DNA from: an uncultured Gemmiger sp. | GTDB taxonomy: Bacteria > Bacillota > Clostridia > Oscillospirales > Ruminococcaceae | NCBI GenBank assembly: GCA_944388215.1 | Contig: CALXHT010000001.1 | Span: 248,001 to 312,000 of the forward strand | Direction of reading: 5' to 3' | DNA length: 64,000 bases | In this document: positions 1-8,529 of the stretch, piece by piece | How the letters are laid out: each line of letters starts with the position of its first letter | Numbering within the stretch: the stretch's first letter is position 1 | Notes under the pieces: model-generated | Seen by the model: only the letters and a program-made list of their open reading frames with translations | Databases searched by the model: none | Told to the model about the DNA's origin: nothing | Made by a program: the position numbers and the translations under genes

Positions 1-1916
1 GGCACCGGGTTGAACACCGTGCGGATGCCCGCCCCGCCGGGGGCCGAGCAGGTCACCGTGAAATCCCGGCCCTTGCGGTCCCGCAGCGTGCCGCCGCCGG
101 GACACTGGGCGCAGCTGTGCACGTTGCGCAGCGGGCAGGCCCGGGTGAGCATCAGCGGAATGTGCCCGTAGCAGAGGGCCGCCGTGGGGATGGTCCGGCC
201 GTCCCGGACGGGGGCCACGGCCTGCATGGCGTTCACGGCCGTCTCGGGGTGGAGCAGCATCCCCTGCAGGCCCAGCCCGGCATAGCGGGCGGCGGCCATG
301 GGGTTGGTGATGTTCAGCCCCAGCCCGCCGTAGAGCGGCCAGTCTTTGGCCAGCAGCAGGTGGGCGGCGTTGTTGGCCACCGCTCCGGCAAAGCCGGCGC
401 CCCGCAGGGCGTGCAGCCGCTGGGCGGTGCGCTCTTCCAGCTTGCCGAACATGACCCGGGGCAGTTCCAGCAGGGTTTTCTGCCGCCAGCCTTCGGGCAC
501 CTTGTCGGCCTCGTCCAGGGGGAAAATCAGCCACTGCAGCTGTTCTGCAAAGGCCGCGGGGCACTGGGCCACGGTGGAAAACCGAGCAGACAGGGCCGGC
601 ACGGCGCCCACCGTATGGGCGGCAAAATGGGGCGGCAGGTAGGGCTGCACCGGGTGGGGCGTGATGACGGAGCGCTTTTCCAGCAGCGTCTCCAGCGCTT
701 CCCGGCGCAGCTCGTTCCAGACGCTGCCGGGCAGGAAACCAGGGGCGCCGGTGAGGGTGACGCCCGCGCAGAGGAACGGCGTACCGCCCGTCTTGCCCAG
801 CGCCCGCTCAATGGCGGGGGTCTGGTCCTTCTGGGCGGGCTGGGGCGCTTCCTCACTGTAGACGATGGCCTTGTGACCGTCCTCATCGGCGGCGGTCAGC
901 TTGACGCCCTCCTCCTCGAAGAAAACGGTAAACCGCACGGGGATGCGCTGCAGCTCCCGGCGGAACAGCTCCCGCGCCTTGGGGGTGGCGGCCCGGGTGG
1001 CGTCGGCATCGGCCTCGGTGCGCACACCGAACATGGTGCCGTCGTTGCGGCCGGTCAGGTAGCCGTCGGTGAAGCCGGAGCGGGAGAAGATGTCCCGCAG
1101 CAGGGCTTCGTCGTAGGGCTGGCCCTCCCGCACCGCACGGCAGGCCGCCACACAGGCGGCGGCATACTCCGGCGTGCGCAGGCGGCCCTCAATCTTGACG
1201 CTGGCCACACCGGCGTCCATCAGCTCCCGCAGATGGGGGATATGATCCATGTCCTTGAGGCTCAGATGGCAGGCCTTGCCCGGCTTGCCGGGAGCCAGCC
1301 CCGCGGAGGCGTCAAAGGGCAGGCGGCAGGGGCCCGCACAGGCGCCCCGGTTGCCGCTGCGCCCGCCCAGGAATGCACTCATCATGCACTGACCGCTGAC
1401 GCTCATGCAGAGGGCACCGTGGATGAACACCTCGCACTCGATGGGGCTGGCGGCGCAGATGGCCCGGATCTCCTCCAGCGACAGTTCCCGCGCCAGGATG
1501 ACCCGGTCGTAGCCCAGGGCCGCCAGTTCCTTCGCCCCGTCGGGGGTGTGCACGCTCATCTGGGTGGAGCCGTGCAGATGCAGCGTGGGCGCGATCTGTT
1601 TGATCAGCTGGGCGGTGGCCAGGTCGTCGGCAATGACGGCATCGGCCCCCGCCTCGGCCACGGCGCGCACCGCGTCGGCCAGGCCCTCCAACTCCCGGGC
1701 ATAGACCAGTGTGTTCAGCGTCACGTGGACCCGCACGCCCCGGGCATGGCAGAAGGACACCGCCTCCCGCAGTTCCTCCGGCGTGAAGTTGCCCGCCGTG
1801 CGCCGGGCGTTGAAGCCGGTAAGCCCCAGATAAACAGCATCAGCGCCGCTGAAGACAGCGGCGCCAAGCATTTCACGATTTCCTGCGGGGGCCAGGATCT
1901 CCAGCGGGCGGCTCAC
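1..1916 (-). CDS. U32 family peptidase / RlhA-like protein (C-terminus cut by window edge)
   Basis: The minus strand is open from a GTG at 1916 to the window edge, giving about 638 residues; the C-terminus lies outside. The start reads VSRPLEILAPAGNRE, the usual opening of U32 proteins. Near residue 165 the family signature is visible (CEVFIHGALCMSVSGQCMMS, then GGRSGNRGACAGPCR), with Cys residues known in the family. A long C-terminal extension suggests the larger U32 type that includes RlhA, which hydroxylates cytidine in 23S rRNA; collagenase activity is only a historical label. GTG is chosen because AGGAGG sits 7 bases upstream and the GTGA at 1913-1916 overlaps the zapA stop, implying translational coupling. 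Family assignment is firm, exact function is not. Confidence 0.88.
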   Translation of the reverse strand, partial: MSRPLEILAPAGNREMLGAAVFSGADAVYLGLTGFNARRTAGNFTPEELREAVSFCHARGVRVHVTLNTLVYARELEGLADAVRAVAEAGADAVIADDLATAQLIKQIAPTLHLHGSTQMSVHTPDGAKELAALGYDRVILARELSLEEIRAICAASPIECEVFIHGALCMSVSGQCMMSAFLGGRSGNRGACAGPCRLPFDASAGLAPGKPGKACHLSLKDMDHIPHLRELMDAGVASVKIEGRLRTPEYAAACVAACRAVREGQPYDEALLRDIFSRSGFTDGYLTGRNDGTMFGVRTEADADATRAATPKARELFRRELQRIPVRFTVFFEEEGVKLTAADEDGHKAIVYSEEAPQPAQKDQTPAIERALGKTGGTPFLCAGVTLTGAPGFLPGSVWNELRREALETLLEKRSVITPHPVQPYLPPHFAAHTVGAVPALSARFSTVAQCPAAFAEQLQWLIFPLDEADKVPEGWRQKTLLELPRVMFGKLEERTAQRLHALRGAGFAGAVANNAAHLLLAKDWPLYGGLGLNITNPMAAARYAGLGLQGMLLHPETAVNAMQAVAPVRDGRTIPTAALCYGHIPLMLTRACPLRNVHSCAQCPGGGTLRDRKGRDFTVTCSAPGGAGIRTVFNPV

Positions 1917-2290
1917 GGAGCCTCCTGCGCGCTCTGCGAACGGCGCAGACGGCGTTCCAGCTCGTCGATGCGGCGCTTCAGCGAAGCGTTCTCCCGGCGC
2001 ACTTCCTCGGCGGCCATCTTGGCGCTGGCGGCGTCTTCCAGGTAATCCTTGATCTGGCGGCGCATGTTGTCGGCGCTGCCGCTGGCCTTTTCCAGCTCGT
2101 CGCGGTAGTTCAGTGCCGTCATGACGGCGGCGGTGGTGATGGAGATGGAGTTGGAGGAGGCCATCAGCTCGTTCATATCCAGGTTCAGCCGGTCGGCCAG
2201 GTTCTGCATATAGTCCTCGCTCTCGGTGGTGTTGACCACATAGCTGGAACCGCAGATGTTCAGCCGCACTTTTGAGGTAGCCATTCCCAT
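1913..2290 (-). CDS. zapA: Cell division protein ZapA
   Basis: The 125-residue protein has the ZapA arrangement: an N-terminal globular part beginning MGMATSKVRLNICGSSYVV, with the DYMQNLADRLN segment typical of the family, followed by a C-terminal coiled coil rich in Glu and Arg (about residues 65-120). ZapA is a cytoplasmic protein that bundles FtsZ filaments and promotes Z-ring assembly. GGAG lies about 11 bases before the ATG at 2290; a second ATG two codons in is also possible. The stop overlaps the GTG start of the downstream U32 gene, an arrangement common in Clostridia. Confidence 0.88.
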   Translation of the reverse strand: MGMATSKVRLNICGSSYVVNTTESEDYMQNLADRLNLDMNELMASSNSISITTAAVMTALNYRDELEKASGSADNMRRQIKDYLEDAASAKMAAEEVRRENASLKRRIDELERRLRRSQSAQEAP

Positions 2291-2368
2291 AAAAATTGTG
2301 CTCCTTCCTGCTGTATGTTCAAAATGAGCCCCGCGTCAGGGTGCAGGGAATTGAAAAATCTTACCAAT

Positions 2369-2397
2369 ATTATAATACAAAACGGTCTTTTGCAAAA
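2369..2397 (-). promoter_or_regulatory. Probable sigma-A promoter of zapA
   Basis: On the minus strand TTTTGC (2392-2397) is followed after 17 bases by TATAAT (2369-2374) in an AT-rich stretch upstream of zapA. The -10 is perfect and the -35 is weak; an alternative TTGCAA -35 would leave only 15 bases. Confidence 0.45.
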
Positions 2398-2447
2398 GCC
2401 CTTTTTGTGGAAAAGTGTAAAAAAGCCGATAAACAGGCAATTTTCCC

Positions 2448-2476
2448 TTGCGCATTTAGCCAAACACGGCTATAAT
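2448..2476 (+). promoter_or_regulatory. Sigma-A promoter of glgP
   Basis: TTGCGC (2448-2453), a 17-base spacer and TATAAT (2471-2476). Transcription would begin near 2483, so an ATG at 2484 would sit at the very 5' end of the mRNA. This supports the later TTG start chosen for glgP. Confidence 0.7.
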
Positions 2477-2558
2477 CAATAATATGGCAATTTTGAATGC
2501 CGTTAAACTTTCAGAAAAATCAGTGATCCCAAAACAAAACAGTAAGGAGAGAACGATT

Positions 2559-4961
2559 TTGAAATACACCAAGCGTGAGTTTGAGAAGCTGCTCAAGGAC
2601 AAGCTGATGAGCGAATGCAATGTCACTCTGGACATGGCTTCCGCCGATCAGATCTACCGCTGCCTGGCCTCCATCACCCGTCAGATCATGTCTGACCGCC
2701 AGAAGCGGTTCCAGGCCAAGGTCCTGGGCGAGGGCAAGAAGCAGGTGTACTACCTGTGCATGGAGTTCCTCATGGGCCGCAGCCTGCGCACCAGCCTGTT
2801 CAACCTGGGCCTCAATGAGGTGGCCGAGAGCGTGCTGGCCGACGCCGACGTGAAGATCGATACCATCTACGACCAGGAGCCCGATGCAGGCCTGGGCAAC
2901 GGCGGTCTGGGCCGTCTGGCTGCCTGCTACCTGGACGGCATGGCCACCGACTGCATTCCCGGCACCGGCTACTCCATCCTGTACGAGTACGGCATCTTCA
3001 AGCAGAAGATCGTGGACGGCTGGCAGCAGGAAACCGCCGACAACTGGCTGCCCGGCGGCCAGGTGTGGATCAAGTCCCACCCCGACCAGGCCCAGGAGAT
3101 CCGCTTTGACGGCCAGGCCATCGAGACCTGGGAGGGCGGCTTCCATCACGTGAAGTACGAGAACTACAACTCGGTCATCGCCGTGCCCAACGATATGTAC
3201 GTGGCCGGTTACGGCAGCCAGGGCGTTTCCAAGCTGCGCCTGTGGCAGGCCAAGGCGCCCAGCTTCGATATGAGCAGCTTCAACGCCGGCAACTACAACA
3301 CCGCCATCAGCCAGTCCGCTTCCGCCGAGCTGATCTCCAAGATCCTCTACCCCAACGACAACCACACCGAGGGCAAGATCCTGCGTCTGCGCCAGCAATA
3401 TTTCTTCTCGGCCGCTTCCATCGCGGACATCCTGCAGAACCACCTGAACCAGTACGGCACGCTGGACAACCTGCCCGACAAGGTGGCCATCCAGCTCAAC
3501 GATACCCATCCCACCGTGGCCATCCCCGAGATGATGCGCATCCTGCTGGATGAGTGCAGCTACGACTGGGATACCGCCTTCGACATCTGCCGCAAGGTGT
3601 TCGCCTACACCAACCATACCGTCATGAGCGAAGCGCTGGAGAAGTGGAACGCCGACATCTTCCGCAGCACGCTGCCCCGTATCTGGCAGATCGTCTGCGA
3701 GCTGGACCGCCGCTGCCGCATCGAGCTGGAGAAGGCCTTCCCCGGCGACTACGGCAAGATCAACTATATGGCCATCCTGGGCGACAACCAGGTCCGCACC
3801 GCCAACATCTGCGCCTATGTGTGCCACGCCATCAACGGCGTGTCCAAGCTGCACAGCGAGATCATCAAGGACAGCGTCTTCCACGACTACTACCTGTTCA
3901 AGCCCAAGGCCTTCAAGAATGTCACCAACGGCATTGCCTACCGCCGCTGGCTGCTGGCTTCCAACCCCGGCCTGACCAACCTGCTGGAGGAGACCATCGG
4001 CGAGGGCTTCAAGACCGACGCCTCCGAGCTGAAGAAGTTCGAGAAGTACGCCGACGATGCCGCCGTGCTGGACAAGCTGGCCCAGGTCAAGCATGAGAAC
4101 AAGGTCACCTTTGCCAACTACCTGCAGAAGGCCACCGGCCAGGTCATCGATCCCAGCTCCATCTTTGACTGCCAGGTCAAGCGGATGCACGAGTACAAGC
4201 GTCAGCACCTGAACGCGCTGAACATCGCGGCCGAGTACCTCTACCTGAAGAACAACCCCAACGCTGAGTTTACGCCCAAGACCTACATCTTCGGCGCCAA
4301 GGCGGCCCCCGGCTACTATATGGCCAAGCAGATGATCCGGATGATCTGCAAGCTGGGCAAGATGATCGACGAGGATCCCGCCGTGCGCGACAAGCTGCGC
4401 GTGGTCTACCTGGAAGATTACTGCGTCACCCTGTCCGAGCGGCTGATGCCCGCCTCGGAAGTGTCCGAGCAGATCTCTCTGGCCGGCACCGAGGCTTCCG
4501 GCACCGGCAACATGAAGTTCATGCTCAACGGCGCCATCACGCTGGGCACCCTGGACGGCGCCAACGTGGAGATCGCCGACGCCGCCGGTCATGACAACGA
4601 GATCATCTTCGGCATGCTCACGCCGGAAGTGAACGCGCTGAAGGGCATGGGCTATCATCCCTCCGCCTTCATCTCGGGCGACAACACCGCCATGGCCGTT
4701 CTCGACATGCTGGAGAAGGGTTGGAACGGCGAGAACTTCAGCGAAGTGACCAACAACCTGCGCAACTCCGACCCGTATATGGTCATGGCGGACTTCAAGG
4801 ATTACCGCCGTGCCCAGCAGATGGTGCAGCAGCTGTACCAGGACAAGAAGAAGTGGAACCACATGAGCCTGATGAACATTGCCAATGCGGGCATCTTCAG
4901 CGCCGACCGTTCCATCATGGATTACGCGCGCGACATCTGGGGCGCCACGCCGGTCAAATAA
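2559..4961 (+). CDS. glgP: Glycogen/maltodextrin phosphorylase (GT35)
   Basis: The enzyme releases glucose-1-phosphate from the non-reducing ends of glycogen or maltodextrin in the cytoplasm, using PLP as cofactor. The 800-residue length and the motif EASGTGNMKFMLNGA are diagnostic; Lys653 in it is the PLP-binding lysine. GNGGLGRLAACYLD near residue 113 is another family block. The frame is open from an ATG at 2484, but TTG at 2559 is preferred: AAGGAG lies 9 bases upstream, the product then starts (M)KYTKREFEKLL, and the predicted transcript begins near 2483. A GH13 hydrolase follows at once, and a branching enzyme lies 18 kb downstream, so glycogen turnover is the likely context. Confidence 0.95.
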   Translation: MKYTKREFEKLLKDKLMSECNVTLDMASADQIYRCLASITRQIMSDRQKRFQAKVLGEGKKQVYYLCMEFLMGRSLRTSLFNLGLNEVAESVLADADVKIDTIYDQEPDAGLGNGGLGRLAACYLDGMATDCIPGTGYSILYEYGIFKQKIVDGWQQETADNWLPGGQVWIKSHPDQAQEIRFDGQAIETWEGGFHHVKYENYNSVIAVPNDMYVAGYGSQGVSKLRLWQAKAPSFDMSSFNAGNYNTAISQSASAELISKILYPNDNHTEGKILRLRQQYFFSAASIADILQNHLNQYGTLDNLPDKVAIQLNDTHPTVAIPEMMRILLDECSYDWDTAFDICRKVFAYTNHTVMSEALEKWNADIFRSTLPRIWQIVCELDRRCRIELEKAFPGDYGKINYMAILGDNQVRTANICAYVCHAINGVSKLHSEIIKDSVFHDYYLFKPKAFKNVTNGIAYRRWLLASNPGLTNLLEETIGEGFKTDASELKKFEKYADDAAVLDKLAQVKHENKVTFANYLQKATGQVIDPSSIFDCQVKRMHEYKRQHLNALNIAAEYLYLKNNPNAEFTPKTYIFGAKAAPGYYMAKQMIRMICKLGKMIDEDPAVRDKLRVVYLEDYCVTLSERLMPASEVSEQISLAGTEASGTGNMKFMLNGAITLGTLDGANVEIADAAGHDNEIIFGMLTPEVNALKGMGYHPSAFISGDNTAMAVLDMLEKGWNGENFSEVTNNLRNSDPYMVMADFKDYRRAQQMVQQLYQDKKKWNHMSLMNIANAGIFSADRSIMDYARDIWGATPVK

Positions 4962-4979
4962 TTTCCCTGTACACTTTTG

Positions 4980-5010
4980 CTGCCGCGGCCGCCTGACCGC
5001 GGCAGTTTTT
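4980..5010 (+). terminator. Intrinsic terminator after glgP
   Basis: The perfect 9-bp stem CTGCCGCGG (4980-4988) and CCGCGGCAG (4997-5005) is followed by five T (5006-5010). It separates glgP from the GH13 gene, so the latter has its own promoter or depends on read-through. Confidence 0.8.
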
Positions 5011-5032
5011 ACTTCTGAACAGGGGGCTTTGT

Positions 5033-6883
5033 ATGCCGCATACCTTTTACAACAGTTTTGACCCTGCCTGCAAGACGCCCTTCGGGGCCATCGAGGCGGG
5101 GCAGGAGGTCACCTTTGTGCTGACGGTGCCGGAGCAGCTGGGCTATGTGGATCCGCACCTGGTGCTGACCAAGGACAAGGAGGACCCCGTCCATTACCGG
5201 ATGACCTTCACCGGCCAGACGCCGCAGGTCAACCATTTTACCTTCACCATTGCGCCCACCACGCCGGGGCTGTACTTCTATTATTTCGACCTGTACACCG
5301 ACTTCCGCAAGATCTACCGCGGCAACGGCGGGGAAGGGGTGCTCAGCTGGACGGGCGGTGCCAGCTGGCAGCTCACCGTCTACGAGAAAGGCTTCACCAC
5401 GCCGGACTGGTTCCGCAACGGCACCATGTACCAGATCTTCCCCGACCGGTTCTGCGAGGGTGTGCCCAACAAGCCCATGCCCTTTGCCGACCGCATCTAC
5501 CGGGCCGACAAGACCGGCGAGCCCTACTTCTGGCCCACCGAGCAGGACGACGGCTACCTGAACATGGACTACTACGGCGGCGACTTCGCGGGCATCCAGC
5601 AGAAGCTGCCCTACCTGCGGGACCTGGGCGTGACCTGCATCTATCTGAATCCCATTTTCGAGGCCCACGCCAACCACCGGTACAACACCGCCAACTATCT
5701 GAAGGCCGACCCGCTGCTGGGCACCAACGAGGACTTCGCCGCCCTCTGCAAGGCCGCCCGGAAGGAAGGCATCCGCATCATTCTGGACGGCGTGTTCAGT
5801 CACACCGGTTCGGATTCGGTGTATTTCAATCGGGAGGGCCGCTACGGTCCCGGCGGCGCCTACCGTGACCGCCATTCCCCCTACCGCAGCTGGTACGATT
5901 TCGACTCGGGCTACCCCAGCGGCTACCGCTGCTGGTGGGGCTTCGAGACGCTGCCCGAGGTGCAGGAAGATTCGCCTTCCTACGAGGAATTTGTCTGCGG
6001 CAAGGGCGGCGTCATCGATACCTGGCTGAACCTGGGCGCCTCCGGCTTCCGGCTGGATGTGGCCGACGAACTGCCCGATGCCTTCATCGAGAAGATCCGG
6101 CAGGCCGTCAAGGCCCACGGGGAGGACAAGCTCCTCCTGGGCGAAGTGTGGGAGGACGCCACCACCAAGGAAGCCTGGGGCAAGCGGCGGACCTACCTGC
6201 GGGGCAAGGGACTGGACAGCGTCATGAACTATCCCTTCCGCAGCGCGGTGCTGGACTACCTCCGGGGCGCCGACGTGGCGGCGGTGGCGGAACAGCTGAT
6301 GACCATCTGCGAGAACTACCCGCCGCCGGCGCTGCACTGTCTGATGAACTTCCTCTCCACCCACGACACCGAACGGGCACTGACCGCCATTGCCGGCGAA
6401 CCCGCCAACGGGCGGGACCGTTTCTGGCAGAGCGGCCTCCGCATCGCCCCCTCCAAGGTGGACGAGGGGCTGCGCAGGCTGCTGCTGGGCTACGCCATGA
6501 TCTTCACGCTGCCCGGCGTGCCCTGCGTCTATTACGGCGATGAGATCGGCATGCAGGGTTACCGGGATCCCTTCAACCGCGCCTACTTCGACTGGAACTC
6601 CACCGAGGAACGGCTGCGCGGTCCCATGAAGAACCTGGCCCGGCTGCGCAAGGGCTGCGACGCCTTTGACGGCGGCAGCTTCGAGATCGTCCGGGCGGAG
6701 GGGGATGTGCTGCACTACCGCCGGGTGGGCAAGACCCAGACGGCGGAGATCATCCTCAACCGCGGCCCGCACCTGCTGGCCGAGACCGCCTTCGGCAAAT
6801 CCACCGAGGTCAACCCCGGCGGATTCACCGTCCTGGTGGAGGACAATGCCCCCCTGCATGTGGGATATTTTTCCATCTACTGA
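5033..6883 (+). CDS. GH13 alpha-glycosidase (neopullulanase/cyclomaltodextrinase-like)
   Basis: A 616-residue alpha-amylase-family enzyme with an N-terminal beta-sandwich of roughly 120 residues, then the (beta/alpha)8 domain starting near WFRNGTMYQIFPDRF. All catalytic residues are visible: nucleophile Asp342 in GFRLDVADEL, acid/base Glu371 in GEVWED, and Asp445 in STHDTERA. There is no signal peptide, so it should act in the cytoplasm on maltodextrins taken up or released from glycogen. The N-terminal domain and the lack of secretion favour the neopullulanase/cyclomaltodextrinase group, but exact linkage specificity cannot be read. GGGGG precedes the ATG by about 6 bases. It directly follows glgP. 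Confidence 0.88.
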   Translation: MPHTFYNSFDPACKTPFGAIEAGQEVTFVLTVPEQLGYVDPHLVLTKDKEDPVHYRMTFTGQTPQVNHFTFTIAPTTPGLYFYYFDLYTDFRKIYRGNGGEGVLSWTGGASWQLTVYEKGFTTPDWFRNGTMYQIFPDRFCEGVPNKPMPFADRIYRADKTGEPYFWPTEQDDGYLNMDYYGGDFAGIQQKLPYLRDLGVTCIYLNPIFEAHANHRYNTANYLKADPLLGTNEDFAALCKAARKEGIRIILDGVFSHTGSDSVYFNREGRYGPGGAYRDRHSPYRSWYDFDSGYPSGYRCWWGFETLPEVQEDSPSYEEFVCGKGGVIDTWLNLGASGFRLDVADELPDAFIEKIRQAVKAHGEDKLLLGEVWEDATTKEAWGKRRTYLRGKGLDSVMNYPFRSAVLDYLRGADVAAVAEQLMTICENYPPPALHCLMNFLSTHDTERALTAIAGEPANGRDRFWQSGLRIAPSKVDEGLRRLLLGYAMIFTLPGVPCVYYGDEIGMQGYRDPFNRAYFDWNSTEERLRGPMKNLARLRKGCDAFDGGSFEIVRAEGDVLHYRRVGKTQTAEIILNRGPHLLAETAFGKSTEVNPGGFTVLVEDNAPLHVGYFSIY

Positions 6884-6893
6884 TTCTTTCCAG

Positions 6894-6922
6894 AGCTCCG
6901 GCGGAAAACCGCCGGAGCTTTT
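6894..6922 (+). terminator. Intrinsic terminator after the GH13 gene
   Basis: The 11-bp stem AGCTCCGGCGG (6894-6904) pairs with CCGCCGGAGCT (6909-6919) around an AAAA loop, with a short T-run directly after. Confidence 0.8.
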
Positions 6923-7020
6923 GTCGGTACAGCGGGAAAACCGGCGCCGCCCGGACAGCAAGCCCCGTCAAATTGCACAGAAAAAGCAGAAAACGGACGG
7001 AAATTTTACATGTAAAAATC

Positions 7021-7049
7021 TTGACAGTACCAGCCGGTCATGTTAGAGT
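7021..7049 (+). promoter_or_regulatory. Sigma-A promoter of nfeD-SPFH
   Basis: A perfect TTGACA (7021-7026), a 17-base spacer and TAGAGT (7044-7049), about 40 bases before the nfeD start. Confidence 0.6.
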
Positions 7050-7087
7050 GTTGACAAAGCATACGATACGGAAGGAGGTTCCGTCTT

Positions 7088-7537
7088 ATGTCGGCTGAAA
7101 CGTTGTTCTGGCTGATCGCTGTGATCGCCTTTGTGGTGCTGGAAGCCGCCACCACGGCCCTGGTCTCTGTCTGGTTCGCGGTGGGGGCGGCGGCCGCTCT
7201 TGTGGTCAGTTTCTTCACCCCGTCGCTGCCGGTGCAGGCCGTGGTGTTTGCTGTTGTGTCGGCGGTGACGCTGCTCTTCATGGTGCCCACCCTGGCCAAG
7301 CGCCGCAAGGAGCGCAAAGCCCCCGTCACCAACGGCTCGCCACTGACCATCGGCAAGCAGGGTGTGGTGCTGGTGGACATCAACCCCGGCTACCTGGGCC
7401 GGGTGCGGGTGGACGGCCTGGACTGGCAGGCCCGCGCCGAGGTGCCCATGCCCAAGGATACGCCCTGCCGGGTGACCGATGTGGACGGGGCGGTTCTGAT
7501 TGTGTGTCCGGTGACCGTGCAGACGGCCACCGCCTGA
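7088..7537 (+). CDS. NfeD-like membrane protein
   Basis: The 149-residue protein has two or three hydrophobic segments in the first 70 residues, a basic loop (AKRRKERKA) and a C-terminal OB-fold-like beta domain of about 65 residues (GKQGVVLVDINPGYLGRVRVDG). This is the short NfeD (NfeD1b) layout. NfeD proteins are nearly always coupled to SPFH/stomatin proteins, and an SPFH gene follows 27 bases downstream here. The pair is thought to organise membrane microdomains or control membrane protein quality; the molecular role of NfeD is not established. GGAAGGAGG sits about 7 bases before the start. Confidence 0.85.
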   Translation: MSAETLFWLIAVIAFVVLEAATTALVSVWFAVGAAAALVVSFFTPSLPVQAVVFAVVSAVTLLFMVPTLAKRRKERKAPVTNGSPLTIGKQGVVLVDINPGYLGRVRVDGLDWQARAEVPMPKDTPCRVTDVDGAVLIVCPVTVQTATA

Positions 7538-7564
7538 AAACGGAAAAGAGAGAAGGAGGTCCCT

Positions 7565-8476
7565 ATGCCACTGCTGATTTTTGCCATTATCCTGATCGTG
7601 ATTCTGATCATTCTGGTGCGCTGCATTGTCATCGTGCCCCAGTCCAACGCCTACGTCACCGAGTGGCTGGGCGTTTACAAGGACACCTGGGGAGCCGGCC
7701 TGCACATCCGCACCCCCTTTGTGGAGCGTGTCTCCCGCAAGGTCTCCCTCAAGGAGGAAGCGGCGGATTTCCCGCCCCAGCCGGTCATCACCCGTGACAA
7801 CGTCACCATGATGATCGACACCGTCGTCTTTTTCCAGGTGTTTGACGCCAAGCTCTATGCCTATGGCGTCAACCGTCCCATCCAGGCCATTGAGAACCTG
7901 TCCGCCACCACCCTGCGTGACATCATCGGTTCCATGACGCTGGACGAAACGCTGACCAGCCGGGATGCCATCAACACCCGCATCACCGCCAGCCTGGACG
8001 AATCCACCGACCGCTGGGGCATCAAGGTCAACCGGGTGGAGCTGAAAAACATCGAACCGCCGCTGGAAATTCGCCAGGCCATGGAAAAGCAGATGAAGGC
8101 AGACCGTGAGAAGCGCGCCTCCATACTGCTGGCGGAAGGCGAAAAGCAGGCGGCCATCACCCGCGCCGAAGGCGAGAAGGAATCGGCCATCCTGCGGGCC
8201 GAGGCCGTGAAGCAGCAGCGCATCCGTGAGGCGGAAGGCGAGGCCCAGGCGCTGCTCACCGTGCAGAAGGCCCAGGCGGATGCCATCCGGCTCATCAACG
8301 AAGCCAACCCCAACCACAACTTCCTGGCGCTGCGCAGCATGGAAGCCATGGAGAAGGTGGCGGACGGCAAGGCCACCAAGCTCATCGTGCCCAGCGATAT
8401 GCAGAATCTGGCGGCCACCGTGGCGGCCATCCAGGAGATCTCCGGCGGCGCAGCCGGGGCAGCGGCCACCAAGTAA
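7565..8476 (+). CDS. SPFH/Band 7 domain protein (stomatin/QmcA-like)
   Basis: A 303-residue protein with one N-terminal membrane anchor (about residues 3-20, LLIFAIILIVILIILV), a Band 7 domain (about 25-180, with IVPQSNAYVTEWLGVYK and FVERVSRKVSLKE) and an Ala/Glu-rich coiled coil (about 175-235) with repeated AEGEK units. These proteins form large oligomers at the inner membrane. The closest types are stomatin/QmcA-like and not flotillin. AAGGAGG lies 5 bases before the ATG. It is cotranscribed with the nfeD-like gene, the standard partner. Confidence 0.9.
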   Translation: MPLLIFAIILIVILIILVRCIVIVPQSNAYVTEWLGVYKDTWGAGLHIRTPFVERVSRKVSLKEEAADFPPQPVITRDNVTMMIDTVVFFQVFDAKLYAYGVNRPIQAIENLSATTLRDIIGSMTLDETLTSRDAINTRITASLDESTDRWGIKVNRVELKNIEPPLEIRQAMEKQMKADREKRASILLAEGEKQAAITRAEGEKESAILRAEAVKQQRIREAEGEAQALLTVQKAQADAIRLINEANPNHNFLALRSMEAMEKVADGKATKLIVPSDMQNLAATVAAIQEISGGAAGAAATK

Positions 8477-8486
8477 AACCGCAGTA

Positions 8487-8527
8487 CACAAAGAGAGGGA
8501 CGACCCACCGGGTCGTCCCTCTTTGTG
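8487..8527. terminator. Bidirectional terminator between the SPFH gene and mocR
   Basis: A long hairpin, left arm CACAAAGAGAGGGACGACCC and right arm GGGTCGTCCCTCTTTGTG, pairs with only a two-base bulge. It lies between convergent genes and can serve both. Confidence 0.75.
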
Positions 8528-8529
8528 CG

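Noticed and set aside
117-2045. 642-codon open frame on the plus strand
   Set aside because: It is antisense to the U32 gene, whose frame shows clear family motifs; the plus-frame product is low-complexity and has no motif.
2260-2463. 67-codon minus-strand frame upstream of zapA
   Set aside because: Covers the AT-rich divergent promoter region and has no motif.
2484-2558. Upstream ATG extension of glycogen phosphorylase
   Set aside because: It would lie at the predicted transcription start with no ribosome binding site; TTG at 2559 has AAGGAG.
2520-4862. 780-codon open frame antisense to glgP
   Set aside because: A mirror of the biased codon use of glgP; composed of His/Gly/Val/Leu-rich sequence with no domain.
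5009-6961. 650-codon open frame antisense to the GH13 gene
   Set aside because: Shadow of a GC-rich gene; spans two terminators and lacks a ribosome binding site.
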